From assembly GCA_905250075.1 (NCBI GenBank), contig CAJNOP010000030.1, forward strand, positions 313,788 to 377,787: a stretch of DNA of 64,000 nucleotides. The letters run 5' to 3'. The notes under the pieces were generated by a model, which had not been told where the DNA came from, ran no database searches, and worked only from the letters and a program-made list of their open reading frames with translations. Shown here one piece after another: positions 47,803-61,847 of this stretch. Positions within the stretch are counted from its first letter, which is position 1, and each line of letters starts with the position of its first letter. Source of the stretch: Rotaria sp. Silwood1 (lineage: Eukaryota; Rotifera; Eurotatoria; Philodinida; Philodinidae). The position numbers and the translations under genes are program-made.

Positions 47803-50800
47803 TGTTTAATTTCTATCGATCGTTCGTTGTTCGATATTCGTGGTGTAGAATTGTCTATGATATTAGTTTTGTTTTATATTTAATCGCTTTTATATCCGTG
47901 CAACATATTACATTGAATAATTATCGTTAGCATTTTTCTTTTGATGACGTTGTTTAGAATGTATTATAGGAATAAAAAAGATACATAAAAAAACGCCCTG
48001 TTGGAGGTGCTCTAATGTTTTTTTTTTAAACACGAGATGTATTCGAATTGTGGATTAAGAGATACCAGAGTACATTTTTCTTAATCATGGTCATTAATGT
48101 ACGAATAAGTAACCTTTTATTTTACTAAAGAATATATTACTCTTTAAATTAACATATGTATATCCTCATTCAATCAATGCATTTGAAATACTATTCTAAC
48201 ATCAAAATCATGGTTGTCAATAAGTTAGGCTCGATGCAGCTGTAATAATTGTAATAGACATATACTATTCTATAAAATTGTAGATAAGATAATTTCTTCG
48301 TATCATTTTCTGCAAAACTGAATAATAAGAAATTTTCATGTAATTTTTAAAAAAAACTTAGTATTAATAAAAGGAACATATTATACTGGAAAATAAATAT
48401 GATAGACTATAAAAGGATTTTTAACAACTAATTTGCATTAGAAATTACAAACTCAATTAAGAAAAAAAAAAAAAAAGAGAATTATCAATTGGTTATGTCA
48501 TCTATCATATTAAATAAAATCATCTTCATCTTCCATCACAATCAAAAGGTTAATTTAATCTGACGTATACTGAAGCTCATAGAACACATTTCTTAAGAAG
48601 ATCTTCAAACTTCATTATCATATCAATATAAGTAACTTATCACACCCATATGTTTTTTTGCTCCTTTGCTTATCAAATAAAAAAAATATGTTGCTTGCCT
48701 TCCACTTTTTTTTCGTTCTTAAACCTCCAACTTCCTCAGACAAAAAGATTTTACTTATTTATCATTTCAAATGTCGAACATGGATGAAATATACTTTTTA
48801 TTTGCTTGACATGTGAGTTATCACAGTAATTCTTGCAAACTCATTGAAAAGTTTCTAACGTGAAAGTCAATGTCCGTCAAGCAGTGTTCATCACTTCAAA
48901 GATTATCGTTCAAAATTGTTCATTACATTTCTGATTCTGTTAATGTACGGATGATACTATTCTCATTTGACAGAACTTGTCAATCATTAAAAGTATTTTT
49001 CAACAGTATTGATCAATATATTTCTAATGTCGAATAAATGTTCTGATTTTGATCTTTGACTTGTTTCATCTTGATAATGTCATTTCATGAACACTTTCTG
49101 GTAATTATTAAAGATTTTATAAAATTGAAATGTTTATTCGACTGCTTGGTTTGAAATAATTCACTCGTGTTTAATTTCTGACATTATGTGCAATATAAGA
49201 AAACCAGTTGAGAGATATAGTGTCAAACGTTTCATGTCGTAGGTCTTTTGCACAGTACCATCGATATACTGCGATATTCATAGAAATCGGTACTGTACTG
49301 ATGATTTACCGGCGATAGTGCTTACGACTTTCGATTCCATTTATAAATGACTTTCGAGACTGTTTTCTACTCCCATTCGAATTTGCTATAAAAAAGAAAT
49401 TAAATTTTTTGTTGCAGTATCTACAATAAAAAAAATTTTCTCATAATTAGGATCGATTTGAGCTCTGTTGCTAATACAGGCGATTCAGACGCATCAATGT
49501 TACAAGTGAGTGTCGAAAATGACCTAATTCTATCAGTTTTAACAGATTTCAATAATATTCAACAGTTTTGATACACTGTACTATGATGCAACACTTTCAA
49601 AAAAAAAACTATCAATGTAGCGCACATTATATCGAACGGTCAACCAGCGATATACTGGCAGTGTTTGTTCAGTTCGAATCACATGCGATGACAACATATT
49701 CGCAATTATTTCGTTCTCGTTGATAGTTGAAAAACACAGACGATTGTCATGAGAGAATAACAACAATATTCCTTTCATCAATATGCGTACAATTGAATTT
49801 GGTTCACTAACAGTTTTGCGCACAATATTTCCGTGCCAAAAGACTGTGGACGTAGCTAAACAAAAGCAATACAGCCTACACGAAGGTCTACATCCAGTCA
49901 TACGCATATGCGTACTCATACTCTATATTCACAACACATTTACACAGTTTTGAGCGTAAGTGTCGTGCGCAATCGGATGTCCGAGAATTGATGTATTGAT
50001 TTATAAACGCATGCCTTAAGTTACATTTAGAATTTGAACTTAGATATTAATAACAGACAATTGCTGAAAACAATTTATTGATAAAAATCTATCATTGCTG
50101 AATAAATTCAAATTCTTCTTTTTTTGCTCTCACAAGTGAGAGTATCAATACAATACTCGGAATATTCATGTTATCATTCTCCATATCTAACGAAACTTTG
50201 GTTTGAAAATAAAAATATGGTTTTGCCATTTATGAATACAATCTGAAGTTATCAAAAACGATTAAAATTATATTTAATTCCTATTTGTATCTTTTCGATG
50301 TCTTATGAATTCAAATCAAAGAAAATTCCATATTCAACATTTTCCAACATACTAAGCAATAATCAATTAATAACAGACAACGTTAAAGGGGTTGCAAAAA
50401 TTATGAAAAATTAGTGCTCGTTCAATATGCACAGTAAGTAATTGAGTATATGGTTGGCTTTTAATTCATACAAGATTTTAAGAGTATCTTAAGAAATTGT
50501 AGAGGCATGATTAAAATAATTCAAGAAACACGCATGTTACAAGGTCTAACAAAGTTATGAAAATTAGATTTTCTTTTAGAATAATTTCGTTCATATAAAC
50601 TCTGATGAAACTTTTTAGTCAAATATTTCAAACAAAGTTTGAAAACAATTTGTACATTTAAAGTTAATACTTTAGATTTGACCTATACTATAAGTCGTTT
50701 TTTTTCACATATTTTAGTCCTAATTAAAATCCACATATAGATTGGTTGTTTTTTATTCGACACTGGCTTTCTTTACATGATATTACGTGCCGATACTGTT

Positions 50801-53800
50801 GAAGAATTTCAATTACTTACCATGTTACTGTGCAAACATGGTTATGGATACTTTATCACATAAATATCACTGGAATATATATTAAAAGATAAACATTAAG
50901 ATCGATGTATAATTTACAAGAATTAAAAGAAAAGTTAACAATTGAGAAGAAGACTCTACTTCTATGAAAGAGCTAATACATCACTTTTGTAAAATTACGA
51001 TTAGTTCAAATTTGATTTGATGAAAAAATACACATACCTTATTCCATTCAATGATAATACTTCTTTTTAATGTGAGCTAACTTTGATTAAATTGTTATTG
51101 TTACTGAATATGTTGTATTGAACTATTTATATTGGTGAAATATATAGATTTCGACCAATGTTATACAGATATAATTTTATCTTATTGCTAATAGACAGAC
51201 TTAGAAAACAATATTTGCTTCCTCAAAATAGGCAATTTTGAAGCTTAGTTTGATTTCGATCGGTTTCCAACATAGGCTGTGTTAGTATGCAAACAGTTAT
51301 ATATAGATCCAATAACAATGAGAAAAATCAATTCAATAGGTTAAGCAATTTCTTAGGATAAGTCTGTTAGAATCCTTGACATTACTAATCTATCCAAAAA
51401 AAAGGACATGTAACGTCATCTTACAGGACATATATTTTGACTCCTTACAAAAAACTCTAGTTTGACTGCCATTGATATATATTTTATCATATCCCGCTTA
51501 GATACTCTATGTGGTTGTATCAATCAAAAGTCTATCTGAAAACACGACTGTTCATCATTGAAACTTCGACATTTATCAAAAATCAAGTTTATCTCTCTCA
51601 ACCAAATTTCACCTGGAAATCAATTTATTGCTCGGCTAAAAATGCTGAGAAAAAGTTCGACAGATCATACAATTAGTTAAGCTACATATGTATGGGTTAA
51701 ACGAAATAATACCCAGTACGAAAAATAAGACACGATTCGATTTCTCAAAAGTAAATTAGCAAAATTTTCATCAGCCTCTTAGGCACACAACAGAGCGAAA
51801 CAAAAGCTTTTAGACATTTCGAAATTTTCAAACGTGTTAGAAATGATGTCATTATCATAACCGTTTAATTTTCCACGAACCTAATAGAAAATAGTATGGC
51901 ATTGTTTAAAGATTTTTTCCTACTGCCGTAGATATTGTGGCTTGTTTTTACAGCATTAGTACATTTTACTGTCATTTTAAGGACATGGTCGTTACTTAGA
52001 GGCAAAGCATTCTAGAAATTTTTTAGACATACAGTTAGATAGCGCTTTCAACATAGATTTTATACAGGTATTTATTAGTTTTTCAAAACATGTTATGGTG
52101 TGGCCAATGAAAAATGAAGCGACATTTTGCCAGGAACTTTTCCATCACCCATTATTAAGATATATATTGATATTTATAAATGAATTGCAGAAGAAATAAA
52201 AAGAATTGTTCTTTTAAATCGTTTATATAAAAATCTATTCTCTAACTTATTGCATATAAAATTGATTGCCGGATGTGAACGGCCAACGCCCTACTTTTGT
52301 TTTTTTTTAACTGGCGGAAGAAATGAAAAGAGAGTAGAGAAAAATGAACTATGCTTTATAATGTTGATTGGCGACTTGACCATCAATCGAGTCAGCTACA
52401 ACTAACAAAGACTTGTTTTCGTATGTAAAGCATTTATCTTGAAGATAGGTTTCATCGAATATATAAGAAAACATTTATTTTTCGATTGTAACAAAATATA
52501 ACTCAACAATGGAGAGTATAGTAAAAAAATGAAAGCGATCATTTCTCTGGTTATCAATGCAAAGTGAAATCATGACAGAAATTCAGATGAATAATGGTAA
52601 CATAGAAGACAAAAATAAAGCTCGTGTTAATTGTGAGGATGTTCATCAAGTATTGTATTACCTTCTTCATCATTTATTTACTATTTTTTGCATTAAATGA
52701 ACGATCGATTAGACTTCAAGTAATTCAGTTTACTTTATTTTAATTGCTATATAAAAGATAAAATTTCATGCCTATTGAAAATCCAATAACTATCTACTAA
52801 AATATAATTATTGTTATTATTGAATGATTCAGATTATTATTTAATGAGAATTTGTTGAATTTCAGGCCGTCATTTTAGAGAATCAACACGAAGTCATTGA
52901 GATCCATCGAAAGTTTTGGTATTACTAATATAATTATTGTTATATAATGCAAATAACAAATTAAGTTTCACCATATAGAGGAATTTATCGAATATATTTT
53001 TTAATTTAAGTCAGATAATCAATATAGGCATCTAGATATTGAAAATAGAAGTTATATGAAGAATATCTTGGTCAATACAATAGCTAAGGAACCTAATTCA
53101 GTTTTTTTTAGGAGAAAACACTTGTTAAAATATGAAATCGAAGCGGTTGAAAACTTGGAAATTATGCTTTCACTCGACATGAATCTGTTTGTGTTAGACA
53201 AACATGGTCATGTCACTGTTTTCATTTCTCAACGCGTGTTACTTATATTTACTACCCTTAAAATGTGTATATGAATAGTTTCCTCACGTCCACGTTCACA
53301 AGCGTTTGAAGTTTCTCTCACTCTTCAACCGACAGTATAGTGCAACATGATGATAGACGTAAAACAGAACGAAAAACGAAGGTATTTTATCGTTCTTGGC
53401 GCTATCGAATGTATGAAACATAGTTTGACGTAATATTTTTCTGTTCTTAACTCAGAAGAAGTATGAATAAGAAGTAAATCGGTAACAAATATAAAATGAA
53501 AGATTTTAACGAAGGAATAACTATGAATATATGAGCATCTCTTGAAATGTCAGAAAATGAATGGAAATGGGCACAAGTGTATGCATGAGCTTTTCCCGTT
53601 ATGCTTTCACCTGTCACACAAAAAATTTTTTTATGATCTTTACTCTTGGTTAGATCATATAACTGCTTTTTCGATTCTTTCCATACATATTTTTTCAGAA
53701 CCTATACCATCTAGCAGCTGTCAAGAGTACATATGTACCTATAACTATTCATTGGTTTTTAGTTCTGTTGAGGAATTTAATAAATAATAATAATTGCATT

Positions 53801-54857
53801 AAAATGATGTGATGAACATAAAAATTGATGTTTCTCAATTTTATTGATGAAAATAGTCAGTTTCATCAATTTAATTCCTGTTAATGTAGCAAAAAGAACT
53901 TCGAATAGGATAATAATGACGATAAATGTGCAAAACAATCCAAAATTAACTAAATTACATGTCAATCATTATAATTGAAATGATAATTTACTGGTAACAA
54001 ATGATAGAATATTCTAGGTATTAAGCGACAGTAGAAATTCTATAAGAAACTAAATTAGTTGAGCAGCAAACAAACGGTATAACTATAGGACACTTGACTA
54101 TACGTAGAAAAAAACAATCAAAGATGATTGAACTCGGTCACGGATCGACCAGGATCAATAAAAAAAATGTGGGTCAACTCGTCAACATTTCTGGCACTGA
54201 TTCATTGTTTACAAATCAATTCTTACACTTTTCATTGAAATTTATGCTCATACTTGCTGACCATACTGAGCCATTATTGTCTTTTATAAATGGCTTTGAT
54301 CTTGACATCTACTGTTATCTAAGAACTTCACAGGCCCTTTTTTCTTGAATAATTTCATTTGAAATTATAGTTGTAAAAATATTTGATACAAATATAAAAA
54401 ATTTAAATATGAGTTAGTAATTGTAACTATCCGATATTATTTTTTCAAGTGATAAAACATATTTCGTTCAAACAACGAAGAAAAGCAGAGAGTTCGGTAT
54501 TACAAAAAAAAAATTATTTTTTTACCACGTGTTTCTTTCCTTCACAGGTAGACTTGTTCTTTTTCATATGTTTTGAGAGCACAATGACAGAGGACAATGT
54601 CGCACATGTTCCTATTCTCAAAACAAAATGTTAATAAGAATGTCGATCTTTTAGATTTCATACATTATTGAACATCAAATAATTTCTCTGATTAAGATTA
54701 AATGCCTTTAAAATTAGGGATATATGCTATTATTCACTAAACATTTATAAATGTTGGTTTCATATATCTTTTTTTTCTTAAGAATATAATTTGTTTTGAA
54801 ACATTGAATTAAACAATTAAATAAAAAAATGTTCGTTTTTATGTTCTTGAAGCAGAG
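47803..54857. other. Seven-kilobase gene-poor region
   Basis: No recognisable domain, splice-consistent gene or repeat borders found. The longest frame, 112 codons at 49581-49919 (-), has a less AT-biased composition but no motif, intron or homologue I recognise. The frames at 53056-53274, 53542-53787 and 54094-54348 are likewise unsupported. Confidence 0.45.
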
Positions 54858-55055
54858 TCAACGACGCCATATTTCTTTCGGTTGTTTTCCTTCACTTTCG
54901 AGTTTTAGCATGCGTTTGTCAACCTCAATTGAAAGTTTTTGAATAGATTCTTTAGCAGACATATAATATAGACGAGCAAGTCCATTTTCATTACATGAAG
55001 AAGCTTGTTCAAGATAATATTTTATTTGAGTAAGTTGTTTTATATAAGTATCCAT
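54858..55055 (-). CDS. Small helical ORF resembling the linker of the ankyrin-ART gene
   Basis: An ATG-to-stop frame of 65 residues, Lys/Glu-rich and predicted helical by eye. Its QIKYYLEQASSCNENGLARL stretch resembles QIKYFLDKARETNDVSYLLR in the ankyrin-ART protein at 57380-58444, on the same strand about 2.3 kb away. It may be a tiny gene, an exon of an unfound gene, or the relic of a neighbouring ART paralogue. No catalytic motif is present. Confidence 0.35.
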   Translation of the reverse strand: MDTYIKQLTQIKYYLEQASSCNENGLARLYYMSAKESIQKLSIEVDKRMLKLESEGKQPKEIWRR

Positions 55056-57379
55056 ACCTTGAAAATGAGTGATAGGGTGAAGAAGATCTTAGTGTATAAC
55101 AATGAATTTATGCCTTACCTTTGTCTTAGGTAAAAGAAATATTGAACAAGTACTAAATCGAAGCTATGTGATTGTAAGAAAAGCATGTTCTGGCTTTGAA
55201 TGACTTGCTATTTATATACACCCAACAATGTGGCTTTTTACATTCTCATAAAATGCTTTCACAAAAGATGCACCTTTACACATACGTTTATGTCTACGTC
55301 TACGTTTCTTCAATGCTTCTTTTATGTTGTCGAATAGCTGTTTTCAACGGCGATTGTAACACGCTGATGTGTAGTCAAAACTTATTCTCTTCCTTTCTGT
55401 TTTAGTCATATTGACATAAAACGCATGATGCATTTATTCGTCATGTATTTCTGTCGTGAAGAGGAAAAGAAAAAAATAAAAGAAGGTATATAACCATTTT
55501 CATGAATAAGACTATTGAAAAAGATACGCAAATTATATACGGAGTAAAAAAAACAATAATAGACATCCATTGTCAGATCGATGTACGACACACAAAGTTT
55601 GTTCATTTGTGAGAAAATATATTGATAAAAAAATATACCAACAACAATGGCAAGACAACTTCATAGATTTTACCATAGAAGTTTGGATTCAGGATTTATA
55701 TTCTTATCTATCTTATTTACTTTTATTCAAAGCATCTCATTCTTCATTGTTTTTCTTTTCATCTGTCTATATTCAATGACCCAAGAATAAATTGTAAAAA
55801 TAGGAGCAAGAACAAACTATCAATATTAACTGTTGATGATCCTTGGTGTTACTGAGCTTTCTTTCTTATGAGTACTGAAAATGATTTTCCTATTGAAATT
55901 TGCATTCATGAATGATCGTATCCTGATATTCTCAAAATATAGAATCACTGCCAAAATAAACAAAGTATACCAGAAACAATTATATTCTTTTTAGTGTAAG
56001 ATTGTTGAAGACGCATGTATAAGATCTTTTGCTAAGCGTATCTTAATTAGACGTGTACCAAACTTTCAGACAGTTTCGAGTTGAGTTTGACGTATATCTA
56101 ATATTCTATATTTAGATCTTTGGCGATGATCTGTGCACTCCGCTCGTATACCAATGTGGTTTGACTGGGCAAACAGTTACTCATGACTCATGCTATCTTT
56201 GCTCATAGTTTTATATGCTTCATGCTCGTATTTTGCTTTAAGTTCTTTGCATTCGTCATAAATTACTTGTAATCAGCAGCATGTTTCTTTAAGTTCTCTC
56301 ATGGGTAGAGGAATAAATAAATCGCAAATAAGATATTCCAAGTCCTTCTCAAGTGCATTTGCTTAGAAATTCGATACATACTTAGAGGACTTGGAGCGAT
56401 TGTCATCATTTCTCACAAAGAGATCTCTATTTCTTACAAGAAAATCATTTGCTAGAATGTTTTTTTACTTTGTTTTATGTTCGATCCAGATTTATCTTAA
56501 TAGATATTGGATTTTTGATTGAATTCTACTATTTGAGTTAGTTCTATGCAAATAATGCACATACCGTTTTTGTGGCAAAATATTTTACAGAAAAAAAGTA
56601 CTCCTCTAACTATGGTTCGCTTGAATACTTGATACCTAATCAAAGGTATGTCGAGACTAAATGCATCCTAAGTTGAAAACAAACTTCACTCACAAGTGTA
56701 ACACTTCAAGGCTATTAGTATATCAATGTCACTAAGAAAGAATTATTTCGATATGGATTTTGTTTCAAGGAAGAAGTGTGTATAGCAGAAGCCAATATTG
56801 AAACAGTTGATAGAAATTATGCAACAGGCATTTCAAATGTTAAGAGAAAAATTGTCAAAATCGATCGTTTGATTTAAACTGATTTTATTCGATATTTTGG
56901 ATGAGAAATTTGTCCTCATAGTTTGATTAGGCGATTTCACAGCGAAAATTGTTCTTCCACATCTGCAGTACAGAGTTTCTGTTGAAAAAGTATTAAATAC
57001 GAACTGGTGAGTGTGTTAAAAACACCTATCTTGCTAGTTTTCACTTCTTGTTATTGAATACTCTGGTTGAATCTGAATGACATGAATAGTTGCGCTCATT
57101 CAATAACAATATTTTTGCACTGAATTTCAAAGCTACTTAATAAACTCTACAAAAACTTTTATATCTGTCGTAATATGGTAATTTATTCCTATCCTGATAA
57201 GCGACTACTGGATAATATGAATCAATCGTTTGTTGATCAATCTCGTTCTAAATTTCTATAGTACAACTGTATGTTGAAAGTAATACATATTTTATTGTTA
57301 CTGATAAAAAATGTAACCAATTAATCAAATAGCTGCAGCAAAGTTTCAACTGATTTGTGGTGAGTGGTAAAAGACGTCA
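55056..57379. other. Intergenic downstream of the ankyrin-ART gene
   Basis: AT-rich; no gene or catalytic ART motif found here despite the linker-like ORF next door. Overlapping frames at 55196-55779 lack gene signals. Confidence 0.45.
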
Positions 57380-58444
57380 TCAACAATCCTTTTTTAGGTC
57401 GTTGGTAAATCCATGATATCCCATTTCATTCATAGCTTTTTGCATATCTTCTTGTTCCAATTCAATTTCGATAGGACTTGTTTCTGTAACTTTTCTAATT
57501 CGAAAATGCATATTGGGAATGATAAGTACTTCTTGTTCCTCCGGATATTCGGAAATCGTCTCGAGATCGAGAGCGCTCCAGCCCTGTTTAATCGTATACG
57601 TACAGATGACGGAAAACTTATCAGGAGACGGCGGCAAAATAAAGTTCAAGGCAACGTCTCGAACTTTTGATGTCGACAGAAATGCATGATTAACAATACC
57701 AGTATCGACACAATTGTAAAGTTTGTATTCTTCCTTAGTTATTAGCATACCACGATAAGTCTTTCCTGTCCAATGAAACTTCTGAAATGTGGGATCCTTT
57801 AGTAATTGTGCATTATATGTCAAAGACCATTCTTTTAAATATAAGTTGGGATCTGGATGCCCACGTGTGGCGTTTAATTGTGCACTGCGTACATTAAGCC
57901 GACGGTAGAAGTCAGTTTCAGCCGTATAGGCTCGGAGTAAGTATGAAACATCGTTTGTTTCACGAGCCTTATCCAAAAAATACTTTATTTGACTTATGTC
58001 TTGAGAGTCACGCAACTCTATGGCTTGTGTTATTCTTTCATATGCAGTTATCATATTTTCGAACGGTTTGCAATATGCTAGGTTATGTGCAGCTATTTTC
58101 ACTGCACGTCCAGCTGCATGTTTTTGCCACTCAACACTGTGATCAGCAGTGACAAAACGACCTTTAGCTTCTTCAGGTCTCCGACGAAACAATAATTTGA
58201 TTGCTGATGTTGCCGCCTCATCAGCTGGCGTCATATTGTACATATTAATAATACTGCGAACAGCTCCTGCTTCTAATAATAGTTTAACAATATCGAAGTG
58301 GTTATAGTAAGAAGCTGCATGCAAAGCAGTGCTGCCGTTAGGCTCCATACGATTGATGTCGTGTAAAGTAAGTGAAGGCAGTAAACGTTTAACTGTATCT
58401 ATATCTCCATTTCGACAAGCGAGGTAGAATTCACTTGTGCTCAT
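57380..58444 (-). CDS. Ankyrin-repeat mono-ADP-ribosyltransferase (ART domain)
   Basis: Intronless, 354 residues. Residues about 1-95 hold ankyrin-type repeats (FYLACRNGDIDTVKRLLPSL; GSTALHAASYYNHFDIVKLL). A helical linker spans about 100-190. The C-terminal half is an ART domain of the R-S-E class: TYRGM (Arg 231), FLSTS (Ser-Thr-Ser 257-259) and PEEQEVLI (Glu 303 and 305, the ExE pair). That set supports an enzyme transferring ADP-ribose from NAD+ to arginine or similar side chains. There is no signal peptide, so it is presumably intracellular, with the ankyrin part choosing the target. Composition is noticeably richer in G+C than neighbouring genes, and there are no introns, which would fit retro-duplication or horizontal origin; neither is proven. 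Confidence 0.9.
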   Translation of the reverse strand: MSTSEFYLACRNGDIDTVKRLLPSLTLHDINRMEPNGSTALHAASYYNHFDIVKLLLEAGAVRSIINMYNMTPADEAATSAIKLLFRRRPEEAKGRFVTADHSVEWQKHAAGRAVKIAAHNLAYCKPFENMITAYERITQAIELRDSQDISQIKYFLDKARETNDVSYLLRAYTAETDFYRRLNVRSAQLNATRGHPDPNLYLKEWSLTYNAQLLKDPTFQKFHWTGKTYRGMLITKEEYKLYNCVDTGIVNHAFLSTSKVRDVALNFILPPSPDKFSVICTYTIKQGWSALDLETISEYPEEQEVLIIPNMHFRIRKVTETSPIEIELEQEDMQKAMNEMGYHGFTNDLKKDC

Positions 58445-58701
58445 AGTTCTTCTCGTGCAAAGTATCGTTCAAATCAAAGAATCTGTGAATGTAAGGTTTG
58501 TTTCAGCTGGCAAAAAATCTATAAAGAAATGCGATTTTAACGATTAAAATATACCTTTGTCTGTATGAGGTGCTTGTTTTACGTTATTAGACGCAAAGTT
58601 GAAGTTTCGTTTATATATTGCTTTCTTCTATGCATACAGTTGGCCTTTTCCAAGGATAAATAATTCTTTACTTTTTTAATCAGTTATTTTTATAGTCTTC
58701 T

Positions 58702-59276
58702 TCGGACAAAAAAAAGTGCCTTTTTCCATTTCATTTTTGCATCACTTAGTACATTGTTTTAAAAAAACAAAATATACCACGAGATGCAGGATGAAAATGA
58801 CTACAATTTACAAAGTAAAACTTATTTTAATTGTGTACTTTTTGTTTTCAAAAAAAAGCAAAATTCTGTGCGACCAATTTTCGACGGTCCGAAAAAATGA
58901 TTTTTTTTCTATGCGAACGAGAAATTTCTTTTTCCTTATTTCATCTTTTTATCAACTAATATGTTTTTGTAAAAAGAAAGTAAAGTGTACCAAAAGACGC
59001 AGCGTGGAAAGCTCTATAATTTACATAGAACAGTTTATTGAAATAAGACGAAAGGAATTTCTCATTTATGTAGAAAAATGATCCTTTCGCAGCGTCGAAA
59101 ATTGGTCGCACTGAATTTTGCTCTTTTTGAAAACGAAAAGTACATAATTGAAATAAACTTTACTTTGTAAATTGTAGTTCTTTTCACGCTGTATCTCGTG
59201 GTATATTTCGTTTCTTTAAAACAACGTATTAAGTGATGCAAAAATGAAATGGAAAAAGGAACTTTCTTTTGTCCGA
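58702..59276. repeat. Long imperfect inverted repeat, 575 bp
   Basis: The left arm begins TCGGACAAAAAAAAGTGCCT and the right arm, inverted, begins TCGGACAAAAGAAAGTTCCT. The arms match over more than 200 bp at roughly nine bases in ten, including ATATACCACGAGAT and GCGACCAATTTTCGACG. Only a short centre is unpaired. No target duplication or coding capacity found. The 121- and 87-codon frames over it are artefacts. It lies about 260 bp upstream of the ART gene start. Confidence 0.8.
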
Positions 59277-61847
59277 GGGAGAGTGTACTTCACATAAATG
59301 ACGCAGCACGCAATGAAGAACAAATTTGGCATAAAAACCAATTCAACCGCAAACCTGTTTTTATAAAAACATTGAAGAGGGCACATTGGATAATAGTGAA
59401 TAGAAACTCCAACAAGAAGCATCAATGTGCATATTTATTAATCCAAGATACGTTACTAAGAAAGAATGAAAGAAGCTTATTTTCATATTGGTTGTGCAAG
59501 AAAGAGAAGTAATAAGAATTTCAAAATAATAATAAAACAAGACATGTTTTTACTGATTCAAAGAGATCAAACTATATGAGAGTAGAAGTACAAACATGAT
59601 ATTCAAAACAGAGTTACCATGCACATTCATAAGTCATGACTGATCAATGAACAAATGCAAATAATATGTTGTAGTCTCAAAAATAATACAGCATTTTGTC
59701 AGTATCCACATAATACTCGAAATTAACATTCTAATATTCAGTTCGAGTAATGCGTATGGCTTAAGTTTTGCAACATCTCTTACTTTTGAACTATTTCAGT
59801 TTAGTGCAATAGTTTAATTTTGATATTTTTATCTATTAGAAAAAAATCAAAAAAAGTGTTTATAGAGTATATCTTTGTACATGTGGAAAGATTTCGGAAA
59901 GTAAAAACTTGAATACTTGGAGCAATATTCCAATAATTGAATTTAACTTAAAATTTTAGATGACACTGTAACCTATAAAGGACAAGAAGCGAAAAATAAC
60001 AATATTTAGAACAAAATAAATAGTCGTACTGAATCTAATTTCATAAGAAAAATGAGGCATAAGAATTACGATACGAATCAACATTCATTTCTGATGATCG
60101 ATTTTCGTTTTTCTTTTATGTTACAGTCTTTCAAAGAGAGCCTTTCGGCTGTAACACTTAACAAACATGTAATGGTCGTATTACAACTTAAAAATGGTAC
60201 ACCACAGAAATTTTAATAAGAGCTTTGCTATCAATCAGATAAATATAAGATGATGATTTTGCATTCATTTGAAGTGATTGTTTCGAATTTCTTTATCAAG
60301 TTCTTTTTCTGAATTCAACCTCAAACTAGTTAGAAAATGTAGTGATTACTTTAGTTGAGCAACATCATTTTACCTTAATAAGAAGGTGATGGTGTCTTGC
60401 ATTCATATTTCTAATTTACAAAAGAAAAATATGTTACATAACAAAACATTCTTATCAATATATAAATAAAGTAACAACTATCATAATTAATTAGAGTTGA
60501 TACAACATTATGAGTCTGAGAGCATCACGGTGTAGATTTCCTTTTCATCCAACAGTTTTCACAGTGAGCTATTTCCCTAGAGCGAGTGGACATGGCTTAT
60601 TTTCTGTTAAAAAAGAAATGTTTTTTACAAAAATATTAGTTTCCGATAATTTAACAAAAAAATTCATCAGTGAAAATTGAAATTCATAAAAGAATATTTT
60701 GCGTTGGAAAATGTATTACAGAACTCTTGCCGTAAACTTTGGTCAAAAAAAATTTCATTTAAAAAATTAATAAATGTTACATTATTCGTTGAAATTTTCT
60801 GTGCTGATTCCAATTATGTATTTATTTTTCTCTTAGAGTATTTTTAAGACAAACGAACGGGAAAAGTTTTTAAAAACCAAGTTTTTTTTTTGAAATCCTC
60901 TATCTCAGTTTAGAAGCATTTATACTAACTGAGTAGACGTTTAAGATAGAGAAAAACATTCATCAAAACTTATATTAGGTTTTGAATTGTGCCAATGTGC
61001 ACGTATCGCCGAAACTGAACGTATCTTTTTTTTTGGAGAACTCTCAGTTGAAAAAGTATGCATACTGTTTCCAACAGGAAGACTGTTAGAACAAAGTTTC
61101 CCCACAGAACAATAGTTCTACTTTAAGAATATGCACGATTCATGCCGTAGGTCTTCCTACTTCTCTCTAAGATGAAAGAAACATAGATATTTTTGGGTCT
61201 CGAATTTTATAAACCCTTAAAGGAATATAATGCGTTTGGTTAAATGAAAAAGTCAGCCATTGTCCAAAATTATATTAGACATTATTCAAATTGTAAAAAA
61301 AAAACAAAATAACTTTCATTTCTTCACCAAATATTCGCATGTCTTAGGAATAACTATGTTTTATAAAATAAACCACATTATTTTACAGTAATTTGATTTT
61401 TTTCTTTGAAAAATTTATGTTCATTTTATTTCTATATTCATTTGTTTATAATTAAACTTAGATAGTTTTCAACCAATTCAAATATTGAATAAAAATTAAA
61501 TATCTATATATAATAACATTTTTTTGAGTCGTTCTTTTTTTCTGTTAGTTTGATTTACACTCACATATATACGCAAAGAAATGAATATTAGAAACGGAAA
61601 AAAAAGAACACTCTCAGTGTCTTCATAAACCAAAATATTACATATCAATGAAATGATGAAACAAGAAAAAAAACACGAGAGAAAAACGTTCAAAAAAAAA
61701 CACAAATAAAATGAAAAAGAATACAAGACAACAAAGAACAATAAATAAATAGTGAAAACATACGACTGTTGTGAAACTGATAGTACTGACAGACACACAC
61801 ATATATATATATATGAAAAGAAAACTAAAAAAAAGAACTGATCATAA
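59277..61847. other. Intergenic between the ART gene region and FZR1
   Basis: Downstream of the FZR1 stop; probably includes its 3' UTR near 61500-61847. No gene supported. The 150-codon frame at 61496-61948 is low-complexity hydrophobic read-through on the FZR1 strand. Confidence 0.45.

Noticed and set aside
49581-49919. 112-codon minus-strand frame with less AT-biased composition
   Set aside because: No domain, splice context or family resemblance; kept only as part of the gene-poor region.
58716-59081. 121-codon frame
   Set aside because: Lies entirely within the inverted repeat 58702-59276.
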